NCBI RefSeq assembly: GCF_049674955.1
Contig: NZ_CP187232.1
Location: forward strand, 2,170,001 to 2,234,000
Direction of reading: 5' to 3'
Length of the DNA: 64,000 nt
DNA from: Sphaerisporangium viridialbum
GTDB lineage: Bacteria > Actinomycetota > Actinomycetes > Streptosporangiales > Streptosporangiaceae
Position 1 is the stretch's first letter. Each line of letters starts with the position of its first letter. This document shows positions 51,347 through 59,899 of the stretch, piece after piece. The position numbers were made by a program, and so were the translations under genes. Below the pieces are notes generated by a model. The model made no database searches, was not told where the DNA came from, and worked only from the letters and a program-made list of their open reading frames with translations.

Positions 51347-51511
51347 CTCGGCTCCTCGCAGGCGGTGACTTTGGGTGACTAATCGTTACCGAGCGTGAGC
51401 ACTGGTGTCAACGCGTGACCGGGAACCCCGGGCGGTTCGGCCCGCCCGGCGATGTCCGATACACTGGCGTGGCAGTAAAAAGCGGGCAGATGCTTGGCCG
51501 CGGTGTGACCT

Positions 51512-51584
51512 GGGGCTATGGCGCAGCTGGTAGCGCGCCTCCATGGCATGGAGGAGGTCTGGGGTTCGAATCCCCATAGCTCCA
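51512..51584 (+). tRNA. tRNA-Ala (anticodon GGC), copy 3
   Basis: Identical over 73 nt to the copies at 23905 and 39327, without encoded CCA. A nested hairpin terminator follows at 51586-51644. It marks the left side of a block with a different codon bias. Confidence 0.97.
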
Positions 51585-51585
51585 C

Positions 51586-51644
51586 GCGAATTTGATGGCT
51601 CGTGGTTGTCGCCCCTTTGGGGCACCTGCCACGGGCCATTTCGC
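51586..51644 (+). terminator. Branched terminator of tRNA-Ala copy 3
   Basis: Outer arms GCGAA/TTCGC, then ATGGCTCGTGG (51595-51605) with CCACGGGCCAT (51629-51639; one T-G pair), and an inner GCCCC/GGGGC stem with a TTT loop. Confidence 0.65.
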
Positions 51645-51656
51645 GTTTGCGTACAC

Positions 51657-51706
51657 GGGGGGACGACCCCCCGAACCCTCCGATGCGAGGGGGCTTTCGC
51701 CCCCTC
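51657..51706. terminator. Two hairpins between tRNA-Ala copy 3 and nhaA
   Basis: GGGGGG-ACGA-CCCCCC (51657-51672) and GAGGGGGC-TTTC-GCCCCCTC (51687-51706) are perfect stems. They may terminate the minus-strand SDR-nhaA operon. Confidence 0.5.
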
Positions 51707-51797
51707 ACTGGTGGTACTCCACATCGTCCCGGAGGTCTTCGTCTACCTCAGCTGTTCACAACGTCCCGGGGAAGAACAACTAGGACCTGCGGCACCA

Positions 51798-53657
51798 TCA
51801 ACCGGCGACTTTCTGTACGGCAGCATCCCTGGCGTTGGCGACCGCCGCGTTCACCGAGCCGGCATCGATTGATCCTTCATAGCGAACGTTGTCGATGAAG
51901 TAGGTCGGCGCTTCGTTGAGATGCATCATCTCGGCGTCCTGGAGGTCTTCCTCGACACGCTGCGCGGTGGCGGCATCACCCGAGTCCTCCTCGAACCTCC
52001 GCAGGTTCAGGCCCGCCGCGGCGGCGGCGCGGCGAATCTGCCGTTCGGTCTCGATGGGTGCTTCGCGGAGGAGTTCGTCGCGCATCTCCCAGAATCGTCC
52101 CTGAAGCGCGGCCGCCTCGTTGGCGATCGCGGCCGAGCGTCCCAGAGGTTGCTCGAGCGGCAGGTGACGGAAGGAGTAGACGACGTCGCCGCCGAACCGG
52201 CCCTCCATCTCCTGGCGCATCTCGCCTGCGCCTGGGGAGTACGGGGTGGCGTAGTTGCCGTACTCGACGACGGCGATCACCGCGCTGGTCGAGTCACCCA
52301 GAACGGGGTCGCGTGCCGGGTCGAGTGCTCTGACGAGGCGATCCCGGTGTGGGGAGCGTCTGCGTTCGCGGGCGCTCACGATGCTGAAGGTGATCGCGCC
52401 AAGAGCGGCGGCGATGACGGTGGCTGCGATCACTCCGATCTGCGCGCGGCTGACGTCCACGGGGTCGTCGAAGGCCAGCTCGGTGACGAAGAGGGAGATG
52501 GTGAACCCCATGCCGGCGAGCATGCTGACACCGAGGATGTGGGACATGCGCACCGCTGGGCCGAGCACGCCGGGCCTAACCCGGGTGACGATCCAGGTGG
52601 AGACCGTGATGGCGACGATCTTGCCAACGACCAGGCCGATGAGGATTCCCCAGGTAAGGGTTGAGGTGAACGCGTCGGCCAGGGATTCACCGGTGATTCT
52701 TACGCCTGCGTTGGCGAGGGCGAACATCGGCAGTATGAGCCAGGTGATGTACGGCATAAGTGCGCGATGTGCGCGTTCGTTGATCGAGATCGCCCTCGCG
52801 AGCGAGTTCTCGGCCGTGCGTGCGTAGCCTGCCGTCGGCGACATCTGGAAGGCACGCATGTGGTCTCGGGCCCTGCGCAGGTCGTCGAACCCCGTGGCGA
52901 AAATCGGCAGCAGCAGGGCGATCGCGACTCCGGCCAGCGTGGCGTGCACGCCTGACAGGTAAAGCCCCACCCAGACCATGATCGAGGGCAGCAGGTACAA
53001 CGCACCCCGCCACACCCCGAGGAACCGCATCACCGCGATCACCGCGAGACCCGCGGCCGCGAGGAGCAGCGGCAGGGGGTTGAAGTGGCCGGTGTATGCG
53101 AATGCGATGACGCCGAGCGCGCCGACGTCATCGGCGACCGCGAGGGTCACCAGGAAGATCCGCAGTTGGGGCGGCATTCCCCGCCCGACGAGGGCGAGCA
53201 TGCCGAGCACGAAGGCCGTGTCGGTGGAGACGACGACGCCCCATCCTCCAACCGCATCGCTGCCCCAGGTCACCCCGACATAGACCAGTGCCGGGATGAC
53301 AAGACCGGCGACGGCGGCGATGACAGGCACGCTCGCCCGTCGCCAGTCGCGCAGCTCACCCAGCTCGATCTCGCGGCGCACCTCAAGCGTGACGTGCGCG
53401 AAGAAGACGGCCATCACGGCGTCGTTGATCCAGTGCTGCAGGCTCAGCTCGAACCTGAAGCCGCCGAGCTCGAAACCGAGTGGCAGATGCCAGAACGTCT
53501 GGTAGCTGTCCCCCGGAAGGTTCGCCCACACGAGGGCGGCGATAGTGGCCGTGATCAGGACGAACGCGCCGCGCAGCGCCTCGGGGCCGCGCGCCAGGCG
53601 CGAGATGAAGCCGCGAATCCGCGCCGGCGATTCGGTTGCCATAGCGGTGGTGGTCAT
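51798..53657 (-). CDS. nhaA: Na+/H+ antiporter NhaA fused to a cysteine-less DsbA-like domain
   Basis: A 619-residue fusion. Residues about 25-430 are NhaA with about 12 helices; the transport aspartates are kept (STDTAFVLG and LAVADDVGAL, matching Asp133, Asp163 and Asp164). The motif FFAHVTLEVRREIELG replaces the usual FFLxVGLEIKRE. Residues about 460-615 are a DsbA/thioredoxin-like domain (VVEYGNYATPYSPGAGEM, APTYFIDN with the cis-Pro), but the CxxC is TPYS, so it cannot do thiol exchange. NhaA-thioredoxin fusions are known; the redox-dead version is odd. It is the last gene of an operon with three SDR genes. Confidence 0.88.
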   Translation of the reverse strand: MTTTAMATESPARIRGFISRLARGPEALRGAFVLITATIAALVWANLPGDSYQTFWHLPLGFELGGFRFELSLQHWINDAVMAVFFAHVTLEVRREIELGELRDWRRASVPVIAAVAGLVIPALVYVGVTWGSDAVGGWGVVVSTDTAFVLGMLALVGRGMPPQLRIFLVTLAVADDVGALGVIAFAYTGHFNPLPLLLAAAGLAVIAVMRFLGVWRGALYLLPSIMVWVGLYLSGVHATLAGVAIALLLPIFATGFDDLRRARDHMRAFQMSPTAGYARTAENSLARAISINERAHRALMPYITWLILPMFALANAGVRITGESLADAFTSTLTWGILIGLVVGKIVAITVSTWIVTRVRPGVLGPAVRMSHILGVSMLAGMGFTISLFVTELAFDDPVDVSRAQIGVIAATVIAAALGAITFSIVSARERRRSPHRDRLVRALDPARDPVLGDSTSAVIAVVEYGNYATPYSPGAGEMRQEMEGRFGGDVVYSFRHLPLEQPLGRSAAIANEAAALQGRFWEMRDELLREAPIETERQIRRAAAAAGLNLRRFEEDSGDAATAQRVEEDLQDAEMMHLNEAPTYFIDNVRYEGSIDAGSVNAAVANARDAAVQKVAG

Positions 53658-53660
53658 CCG

Positions 53661-54419
53661 TCATGCCGTTTCGGTCGGCAGGAGGAGGACTTCAGCCAGA
53701 TTCGCTGTTGCGGGGAGTGCGGCCGCGAGCGTCACGACTGCGGCGATCGCGTCAGGTGTCACCGCGGAAACAGCTCGGGCGTTCTGCTCATCGTGTCCCG
53801 GTCGGTGTTGGCCGGTCTTGTCGACAGCGAAACCGGGCTCGACAATGTGCACGCGCATCCCGTGCGGCCCGTATTCGTGACGCAACGCCCGTGCAAGCTG
53901 TTTGATCGCCGCCGACAGGGCATTGAACACCGCGAACCGGGGAGCGCGGACATCGGTGCTGACGGCGCCGATAAGTACGATATCGGCGGAGAGCCCGCGG
54001 TCAGCGCTCTCGAGCAGCGGTGCGGCGAAGGTCTGGGAAGCGTGCAGCAGCCCCCGGAGGTTCACGTCGATCATCTCGGCCCAGTCGGCCGGAACACCGT
54101 CGCTGAACGCTGAGCCAGTGATCACTCCGGACGACACGACCAGCAGGTCGATGTGGCCGAAGCGGGTGATCGCGGCGGCCCGGGCGTCGTCGACCTCGAG
54201 CTGGGAGGTGACATCAGCGATCGTCCAGAGCAGTCGGTCTCCCCCGCCGAGCTCACGCTGGAGGGCATCCAATCGGTCGGCACCCCGGCCGACCATGACC
54301 ACGCTCGCGCCCGCCTTAAGCAGGTCGCGGCAGATGGCTCGCCCGATCCACCCGGTCGCCCCGAAGACGACGGCAACCCGACCACCGAGGATGTTGCCGG
54401 TCGCACTCTGCTCGCCCAT
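53661..54419 (-). CDS. SDR family protein lacking catalytic Tyr and Lys
   Basis: A 252-residue Rossmann protein with cofactor motif FGATGWIGRA and Asp in IADVTS. The active-site window reads SSG and GAVSTDVRAPRFAVFNALSA, where the expected Tyr is Phe and the Lys is Ser, so normal SDR catalysis is unlikely. It may bind a cofactor without reaction or serve as a subunit. Its ATG overlaps the stop of the SDR before it, and nhaA starts 3 nt after its stop. Confidence 0.8.
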   Translation of the reverse strand: MGEQSATGNILGGRVAVVFGATGWIGRAICRDLLKAGASVVMVGRGADRLDALQRELGGGDRLLWTIADVTSQLEVDDARAAAITRFGHIDLLVVSSGVITGSAFSDGVPADWAEMIDVNLRGLLHASQTFAAPLLESADRGLSADIVLIGAVSTDVRAPRFAVFNALSAAIKQLARALRHEYGPHGMRVHIVEPGFAVDKTGQHRPGHDEQNARAVSAVTPDAIAAVVTLAAALPATANLAEVLLLPTETA

Positions 54420-55249
54420 CAGACACGCCCCAGAGCCGCGAACGGCAGGAGCCGGTCCCAGTAGAGAGCAGCCAGCTGCTCCTGGTTCGCGGGGTCGGTT
54501 GCGTCCGCGCTTGGTGGGATCACTTGATCGCCCTCAAGGTATGAGCCAGAGGGCACATCGGCAGCCGCAGCGAAGAGGATCCTCGCAGCACCCTGGGTGG
54601 GCGGACCGCCGATCCGACCCATCATCGCAGCGCTGAGCGGCGTGTCGTTCAAACCCGGGCAGAGCGCCACCACGCTGACCGGCATCGACCCGAGCTCCTC
54701 CGCAAGTAGCGCAGACCATGTCACCATCGCAAGTTTCGCCCGTGCATACGCGGCGACCGGCGAATAGCCGTGCCCAAGATCGATGTCATCGAAATCGAAC
54801 TGCTCAACACGGTGCGCGGACGATCCCACATTGACGATTCGCGCGTTCTTGGCGAGGGACGGGACGAGCAGGCGGGTCAGGAGTGCGGGAGCGAGCGCGT
54901 TGACCTGCAGCGTCCGCTCGAACCCGTCCTGGGTCAGGATCCGTTGCAGCGCGCCTGGGACACCCGCGTCGTTGATCAGCAGGTCGATGGCGGGAGCGAG
55001 GGTCTTGATCGAGCGTGCCGCGTCGACGACCTCGGAGAGATGAGTGAAGTCGGCAGAGATGTAGTGGACATCGGCTGGACCGCGACCACGAACGCGCCCG
55101 AGAACTTCGCCGACGGCTTCTTCCGGCTCAGGGCCGAGAACGATCAGCATTCCGGAGATCGCTGCCAGCCGTTGGGCGGTAGCTTCGCCGATCCCGCTCG
55201 TAGCCCCGGTCAGCACAACGGTCCCGAACCGCGGCATGACGGTTCTCAC
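54419..55249 (-). CDS. SDR family oxidoreductase
   Basis: A 276-residue short-chain dehydrogenase with TGATSGIGEA, NDAGV in place of NNAG, and a complete YARAK active site. It resembles the retinol dehydrogenase/WW-domain-type SDRs (RIVNVGSSAHRVEQFDFDDI). GTG 55249 has AGGAGG 9-10 nt upstream and overlaps the stop of the gene before it; ATG 55237 is a possible second start. The C-terminal ALYWDRLLPFAALGRV is unlike most SDRs. The substrate is unknown. Confidence 0.85.
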   Translation of the reverse strand: MRTVMPRFGTVVLTGATSGIGEATAQRLAAISGMLIVLGPEPEEAVGEVLGRVRGRGPADVHYISADFTHLSEVVDAARSIKTLAPAIDLLINDAGVPGALQRILTQDGFERTLQVNALAPALLTRLLVPSLAKNARIVNVGSSAHRVEQFDFDDIDLGHGYSPVAAYARAKLAMVTWSALLAEELGSMPVSVVALCPGLNDTPLSAAMMGRIGGPPTQGAARILFAAAADVPSGSYLEGDQVIPPSADATDPANQEQLAALYWDRLLPFAALGRV

Positions 55250-56025
55250 AGCGCGTATCCTCCTGCGACCTGGATGTCCTGTCCCGTGATCCATGCGGAA
55301 TCATCCGAGACGAGGAACGCGATGACCTTGCCGATGTCCGCCGGCTCACCCAGGCGTCCGAGGGCGGTCTTGGCGGCGATCCCATCGATGATCTCCGGGT
55401 ACTTCTCGAACGCGTTGTCGCCGATGCGGGTGCGAGTCGGCCCGGGAGCGATCGAATTCACCCGAATGCCCCGAGGACTAAGTTCCTTCGCGAGGAACCG
55501 AGTCGCAATCACCAGTCCACCCTTCATTGCCGCGTAGCCGGAATAGCCGGACTCGGTATCACCGGGTCGCACCGAGCTGCTCGAGGTGCTGACAATCGAG
55601 CCACCGTCATGGATCAGCGACAGGAGAGCCTGCGTGAGGAAGTACGGCCCCCGCAGGAGCACGCGGTAGTACTGGTCGAACGCATCCTCGCTCATGTCCT
55701 CGAACGCGAGGCCGCCTCCGAAGCCGGCGTTGTTGACGAGCGAGTGGATCTTGTCGGTGGCCCACTCCTCATCGAGAACTCGTACCAGCTCTTCCTTGAA
55801 GGCGGGGAACGAGTCGCTCCGGGCAATGTCGAGCGGCAAAGCGACCGCGCTGCCGCCACTGTCCCGGATCATCGAGACCGTCTCCTCAGCCCCCTCGGGC
55901 CGGGAGTTGTACGTCACAACCACTCCACCACCGCGTGCAGCGATCTCGATGGCGGCGCTGCGCCCGATGCCGGCGCTAGCGCCGGTCACAACGGATACTG
56001 TTGAATTCACTGTCTGAATGTTCAC
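55246..56025 (-). CDS. SDR family oxidoreductase, first gene of the SDR-nhaA operon
   Basis: A classical SDR of about 259 residues: VTGASAGIGRS, NNAGF, SSSSVRPG and YAAMK. The C-terminus GQDIQVAGGYAL is typical of 3-oxoacyl-ACP reductase-like enzymes. A GTG at 56025 or at 56010 may be the start. Both lie in or next to a 9-bp inverted repeat, and no ribosome binding site is visible, so leaderless initiation is possible. Four genes run from here without gaps to nhaA. Confidence 0.85.
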   Translation of the reverse strand: MNIQTVNSTVSVVTGASAGIGRSAAIEIAARGGGVVVTYNSRPEGAEETVSMIRDSGGSAVALPLDIARSDSFPAFKEELVRVLDEEWATDKIHSLVNNAGFGGGLAFEDMSEDAFDQYYRVLLRGPYFLTQALLSLIHDGGSIVSTSSSSVRPGDTESGYSGYAAMKGGLVIATRFLAKELSPRGIRVNSIAPGPTRTRIGDNAFEKYPEIIDGIAAKTALGRLGEPADIGKVIAFLVSDDSAWITGQDIQVAGGYAL

Positions 56026-56036
56026 CGATTCAGACA
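56011..56036. promoter_or_regulatory. Operator-like inverted repeat at the SDR-nhaA operon start
   Basis: TGTCTGAAT and ATTCAGACA, perfect 9-bp arms with an 8-nt spacer, covering the GTG at 56025. Downstream to 56281 I see no gene, only AT-richer sequence and a GGTCGC/GCGACC hairpin near 56167. Confidence 0.65.
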
Positions 56037-56281
56037 ACCGCAACGGCGCCCGAGGGTGTTAGGGCAATCCACTCGAATCCTTGCCTAATCCACCCATCCT
56101 TGCCAGAATCCGGCGCCACAGGCCTCTCGCACTGGCTAACCTCGATCTTTCATGAGTGGGCTCTGGTCGCGCAGCGACCACACCCGACCTTGTTTTCGCG
56201 GGTGTCCATGCTCGCGGCCCGACTGTCGATCGGAGTTCGAGTAAGAGACCGCTGGCTCCACATCTTCACGTTCCACCCCGA

Positions 56282-58180
56282 TCACACGTGGGATCTGAGC
56301 ACCGGGCGCAGCAGGTCGAGCACGGCGGCGTCCTCGATCGTGGAGGGGACCGGTTCGTCGGTGCCGTCGGCGATGCCGCGCATGGTCTTGCGGAGGATCT
56401 TGCCCGACCGGGTCTTGGGCAGCCCCGGCACGATGTCGACGCGCTTCAGGCTCGCCACCGCGCCGACCTGCTCGCGGACGAGACGCACCAGCTCGTCGCG
56501 CAGCGTGCCGGGGTCGGCGTCGACGCCGCTCTTGAGCACCACCAGCCCGCGTGGCACCTGCCCCTTCAGCTCGTCGGCGACGCCGATCACCGCGCACTCG
56601 GCCACGGCCGGATGGCCCGCCAGCACGGCCTCCATCGACCCGGTGGACAGGCGGTGCCCCGCCACGTTGATGACGTCGTCGGTGCGGCCCATGACGAACA
56701 GATAGCCGTCCTCGTCGACGTGGCCGCCGTCGCCGGTCAGGTAGTGGCCGGGGTAGGCCGACAGGTAGGAGGCGATATAGCGCTCGTCATCCTGCCAGAG
56801 CGTGGGGAGCGTGCCTGGTGGGAGCGGCAGGCGCAGGCAGATCGCGCCCTCCTCGCCCGGGGCGCAGGGCTCGCCATCCGGGCCGAGCACCCGCACGTCG
56901 TACCCCGGCACAGGGACCGTGGGAGAGCCGGGCTTGATCGGCATGGGGGCGAGGCCGCGCAGGTTGGCGGCCACCGGCCAGCCGGTCTCGGTCTGCCACC
57001 AGTGGTCCACCACGGGCACGCCGAGCTTCTCCGTGGCCCAGTGGTAGGTGTCCGGATCGAGCCGCTCGCCGGCCAGGAACAACGTCCTGAGCGATGAAAT
57101 ATCGTGTTTCGCGAGCAGGGCCGCCGACGGGTCCTCCTTCTTGATCGCCCGGAACGCCGTGGGCGCGGTGAACAGCGCGTTCACGCCGTGGTCGGCGATC
57201 ACCCGCCAGAAGGCCCCGGCGTCCGGCGTGCCCACCGGCTTGCCCTCGTAGAGGATCGTCGTCGCGCCGAGGAGCAGCGGGCCGTACACGATGTAGGAGT
57301 GCCCGACCACCCAGCCGACGTCGGAGGCCGCCCAGAACACCTCGCCCGGCGCGGTGTCGTAGACGTTGCGCATGCTCCACAGCAGCGCGACCGCGTGGCC
57401 GCCGTTGTCGCGCACCACGCCCTTCGGCTTCCCCGTGGTGCCGCTGGTGTACAGGATGTAGAGCGGGTCGGTGGCCGCGACCGGCACGCACTCGGCCGGC
57501 TCCGCGGCCGCCATCGCCTCGTGCCAGTCGAGGTCGCGGCCGGGCACCAGCGTCGCCGGCGCCTGCTCGCGCCGCAGGATCACGCAGCTGCCCGGCTTGT
57601 GCTCGGCGAGGTCGAGCGCGCTGTCGAGCATCGGCTTGTACTCGACGATCCTCGACGGCTCGATGCCGCAGGAGGCGGACACGACGACCGCCGGCCGGGC
57701 GTCGTCGATGCGCATGGCCAGCTCGCGAGGGGCGAAGCCGCCGAACACCACCGAGTGGACGGCCCCGAGGCGGGCACAGGCCAGCATGGCGACCACGGCC
57801 TCCGGCACCATCGGCATGTAGACGACCACCCGGTCGCCCCTGCCGACGCCGAGCCCCCTGAGCACCCCGGCGAACAGCGCCACCTCCGCCAGCAGCTCCG
57901 CGTAGGTGTACGTGCGCACCGTGCCGGTGACGGGGCTGTCGTAGACCAGGGCGGCCTGGTCGCCGCGTCCGCCGTCCACGTGCCGGTCGAGCGCGTTGTG
58001 GCAGGTGTTGAGCTCACCGCCGGTGAACCACCGGTAGAAGGGCGCACTCGAGGAGTCCAGCACCTTGTCGGGGGCGCGGTGCCAGCTCACGTCCTCGGCG
58101 GCGTCCCCCCAGAAGCCGTCGGGATCGGTGATGGCGTTCGCGAAGACGTCCGGGTACGACTCCGGGTGTGACATGGTCAC
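56282..58180 (-). CDS. prpE: Acetyl/propionyl-CoA synthetase (AMP-forming)
   Basis: A 632-residue adenylate-forming ligase that activates short acyl acids with ATP and CoA. The start YPDVFANAITDPDGFWGDAA and WFTGGELNTCHNALDRHV are typical of the acetyl/propionyl-CoA synthetase group. The ATP motif YTSGTTGKPKG, the WWQTETGWP block and the catalytic Lys in LPKTRSGKILRKTMR are present. Sequence features favour PrpE-like propionyl-CoA synthetase, but acetate is also possible. It ends about 75 nt from the AfsA-type gene on the same strand and may supply acyl-CoA precursors. Confidence 0.88.
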   Translation of the reverse strand: MTMSHPESYPDVFANAITDPDGFWGDAAEDVSWHRAPDKVLDSSSAPFYRWFTGGELNTCHNALDRHVDGGRGDQAALVYDSPVTGTVRTYTYAELLAEVALFAGVLRGLGVGRGDRVVVYMPMVPEAVVAMLACARLGAVHSVVFGGFAPRELAMRIDDARPAVVVSASCGIEPSRIVEYKPMLDSALDLAEHKPGSCVILRREQAPATLVPGRDLDWHEAMAAAEPAECVPVAATDPLYILYTSGTTGKPKGVVRDNGGHAVALLWSMRNVYDTAPGEVFWAASDVGWVVGHSYIVYGPLLLGATTILYEGKPVGTPDAGAFWRVIADHGVNALFTAPTAFRAIKKEDPSAALLAKHDISSLRTLFLAGERLDPDTYHWATEKLGVPVVDHWWQTETGWPVAANLRGLAPMPIKPGSPTVPVPGYDVRVLGPDGEPCAPGEEGAICLRLPLPPGTLPTLWQDDERYIASYLSAYPGHYLTGDGGHVDEDGYLFVMGRTDDVINVAGHRLSTGSMEAVLAGHPAVAECAVIGVADELKGQVPRGLVVLKSGVDADPGTLRDELVRLVREQVGAVASLKRVDIVPGLPKTRSGKILRKTMRGIADGTDEPVPSTIEDAAVLDLLRPVLRSHV

Positions 58181-58255
58181 CTGCCTGTCAGTCGGTCGAC
58201 GACCGCCATCATGACGCGCCGGGCCGGAGAACGACAGGGGGAGGCGGCCGGACGG

Positions 58256-59185
58256 TCAGATCGGTCGTGCGAAGACCAGGCCGGTGGCGGCGGTGGTGCC
58301 GTACTGCTCGACGGAGACCCGTACCGGCACGTCGCCCGACGGCAGCGGCTCCTCGGCGTGCGCGTGGACGCGGGCGGGGTCCCCGAGCTCCACATAGCGG
58401 TTGAAGGACGCGTACAGCTTCGGGGACGTGACGGGCGAGGGCTGCGCGAGCAGCCGGGTCGCCTGGCGCATGGCCTCCATGAGGGCCATGCCGGGCACGT
58501 GGTCGACCTTGTGGTCGAAGAGCACCGGGTGGGCGGGGTCCACCCGCAGCAGCCAGGTGTCGTCGAGTCCGGCGGGCGCCAGTACGACGTCCTCGGGACG
58601 GTCGCGGCCGACCAGCTCGGGGGTGACCGGTTCGGGGAGCGGGGCGGGCGCGGGCGGACGTATGGGACGGGTGGCGGCGCGCAGCCGGTCGTAGGCCGCA
58701 CGGGACACGCAGTCGAAGCTCCCCTCGCCCATGCCGACCAGCTCGCCGTCGCGGTAGAGGTCCACGTGGCCGCGCAGGCCGGCCAGGTGCCTGCCCCGAT
58801 GGCGCACCTCGCTGCGTGTGAAGCGGAGCACCAGGTCGGTGGGGCCAGGGCCGATCGTCAGGTCCCCGAGGTCGGCCTCGTAGGACAGCTCCCACAGCAG
58901 GAACTGGTGGCCGATCGGGCAGTCCAGCTCGGCGTGGCTCACCACGAGACCCGCCTGCCTGATCGTCTCGGCGATCAGCAGGGGATCGTGCCTCCCGGCG
59001 ACCGGCCGGTAGAAGCTGTGCGTGCGGGGCCACTGCGCTGCGAGGATGGAGGTCTTGTCGTCGAGGGACCGCCAGCCGGTGATCATCACCTCGGACACCG
59101 CCGCGCGGTGCACCAGGTGGCGGGAGACCGGCTGCTCGAAGAACGCGGGGCCGAGCGACAAGTCGAATGCTTGGTGCGTCGTCAT
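58256..59185 (-). CDS. AfsA/ScbA-family gamma-butyrolactone biosynthesis protein
   Basis: A 309-residue protein with two AfsA hotdog repeats. Repeat 1: LVHRAAVSEVMITGW, THSFYRPVAGRHDPLLIAET, RQAGLVVSHAELDCPIGHQF. Repeat 2: LLRVDPAHPVLFDHKVDHVP, GMALMEAMRQATR. AfsA family enzymes join a beta-keto acyl group to dihydroxyacetone phosphate, the first step to A-factor-like signals. ATG 59185 has GAAGAGG upstream. It diverges from the receptor-type TetR gene, the standard arrangement of GBL loci. Which acyl chain it uses cannot be read from the sequence. Confidence 0.9.
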   Translation of the reverse strand: MTTHQAFDLSLGPAFFEQPVSRHLVHRAAVSEVMITGWRSLDDKTSILAAQWPRTHSFYRPVAGRHDPLLIAETIRQAGLVVSHAELDCPIGHQFLLWELSYEADLGDLTIGPGPTDLVLRFTRSEVRHRGRHLAGLRGHVDLYRDGELVGMGEGSFDCVSRAAYDRLRAATRPIRPPAPAPLPEPVTPELVGRDRPEDVVLAPAGLDDTWLLRVDPAHPVLFDHKVDHVPGMALMEAMRQATRLLAQPSPVTSPKLYASFNRYVELGDPARVHAHAEEPLPSGDVPVRVSVEQYGTTAATGLVFARPI

Positions 59186-59234
59186 GGCTATTTACCTCTT
59201 CAGATTCCCTGCCTTTGAGGCAACGCGGGGCATA

Positions 59235-59255
59235 GGATACCGACCGAGCGGTTTT
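59235..59255. promoter_or_regulatory. ARE-like site in the GBL locus
   Basis: The 18-mer ATACCGACCGAGCGGTTT (59237-59254) fits most positions of the ArpA consensus half-site pair, and shares 15 of 18 bases with the site at 44110-44127. It lies 24 nt before the receptor ATG, in the afsA-receptor intergenic region, and is followed by a run of eight T. Confidence 0.65.
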
Positions 59256-59278
59256 TTTTGGGAGGAATACCATTCGTC

Positions 59279-59899
59279 ATGGCTAAACAGGCACGAGCGC
59301 TCGCGACCAGGCAACGGGTCCTGGAGGGCGCGGCAGAGGTGTTCGAGGAGTACGGCTACGCGGCCACCACGATGGCCCAGATCCTCGAACGTTGCGGGGT
59401 GACGAAGGGGGCGCTGTACTTCCACTTCGGCTCCAAGGAGAAGCTCGCGAGGGCGATCCTCGACGCCGACGAGAAGCTGCTGGCCTCTCTGGTGTCGGCC
59501 GACCGCTCACCCCTCCAGGTGGTCATCGACGCCAGCCACGGGTTCGCGAGGGAGCTCCAGAAGAACGTCATCGCCAGGGCCAGCGTGCGGTTGGCGATCG
59601 AGCACGGGACCTTTTCAAGGGCTGAGTTCACCACCCATGTGATGTGGCAGGACGGTGCCAGGGACCTCCTGGCCAGGGCGCGGGAGCAGGGCGACCTGCT
59701 GCTCGATATCGAGATCGAGGCGGTGGCCGAGACGGTGATCGCGGCCTTCACGGGGGCCCAGATCGTCTCGCAGGCCGTGTCGGGCCGGCGCGATCTGCGC
59801 AACAGGCTCACGAACTTCTGGAAACTGCTGCTGCCGGGGATCGTGCCGGCCGACCGCGTCGGCCGCTTCGATCCCGCGGGCACCTATATCAACGTGTAG
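59279..59899 (+). CDS. ArpA/ScbR-like gamma-butyrolactone receptor (TetR family)
   Basis: A 206-residue TetR regulator. The N-terminus MAKQARALATRQRVLEGAAE and the HTH TTMAQILERCGVTKGALYFH followed by FGSKEKLARAILDADEKLL closely match the ArpA/ScbR group, which binds ARE sites and leaves DNA when it binds a GBL signal. Length is close to ScbR. The C-terminal half has the ligand-binding helices (AVAETVIAAFTGAQIVSQAV). ATG 59279 has GGAGGA at 59261-59266. An ARE-like site precedes it, suggesting autorepression. Its 3' end overlaps the convergent SDR gene by 16 bp. Confidence 0.9.
   Translation: MAKQARALATRQRVLEGAAEVFEEYGYAATTMAQILERCGVTKGALYFHFGSKEKLARAILDADEKLLASLVSADRSPLQVVIDASHGFARELQKNVIARASVRLAIEHGTFSRAEFTTHVMWQDGARDLLARAREQGDLLLDIEIEAVAETVIAAFTGAQIVSQAVSGRRDLRNRLTNFWKLLLPGIVPADRVGRFDPAGTYINV

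Noticed and set aside
56037..56281. Possible remnant gene between the SDR operon and the acyl-CoA synthetase
   Set aside because: Short open frames exist on the plus strand but show no ribosome site, codon bias or recognisable motif.
59252..59259. Run of eight T as a terminator tail
   Set aside because: It follows the ARE-like site and immediately precedes the receptor ribosome binding site, so it belongs to the promoter/leader, not to a terminator.
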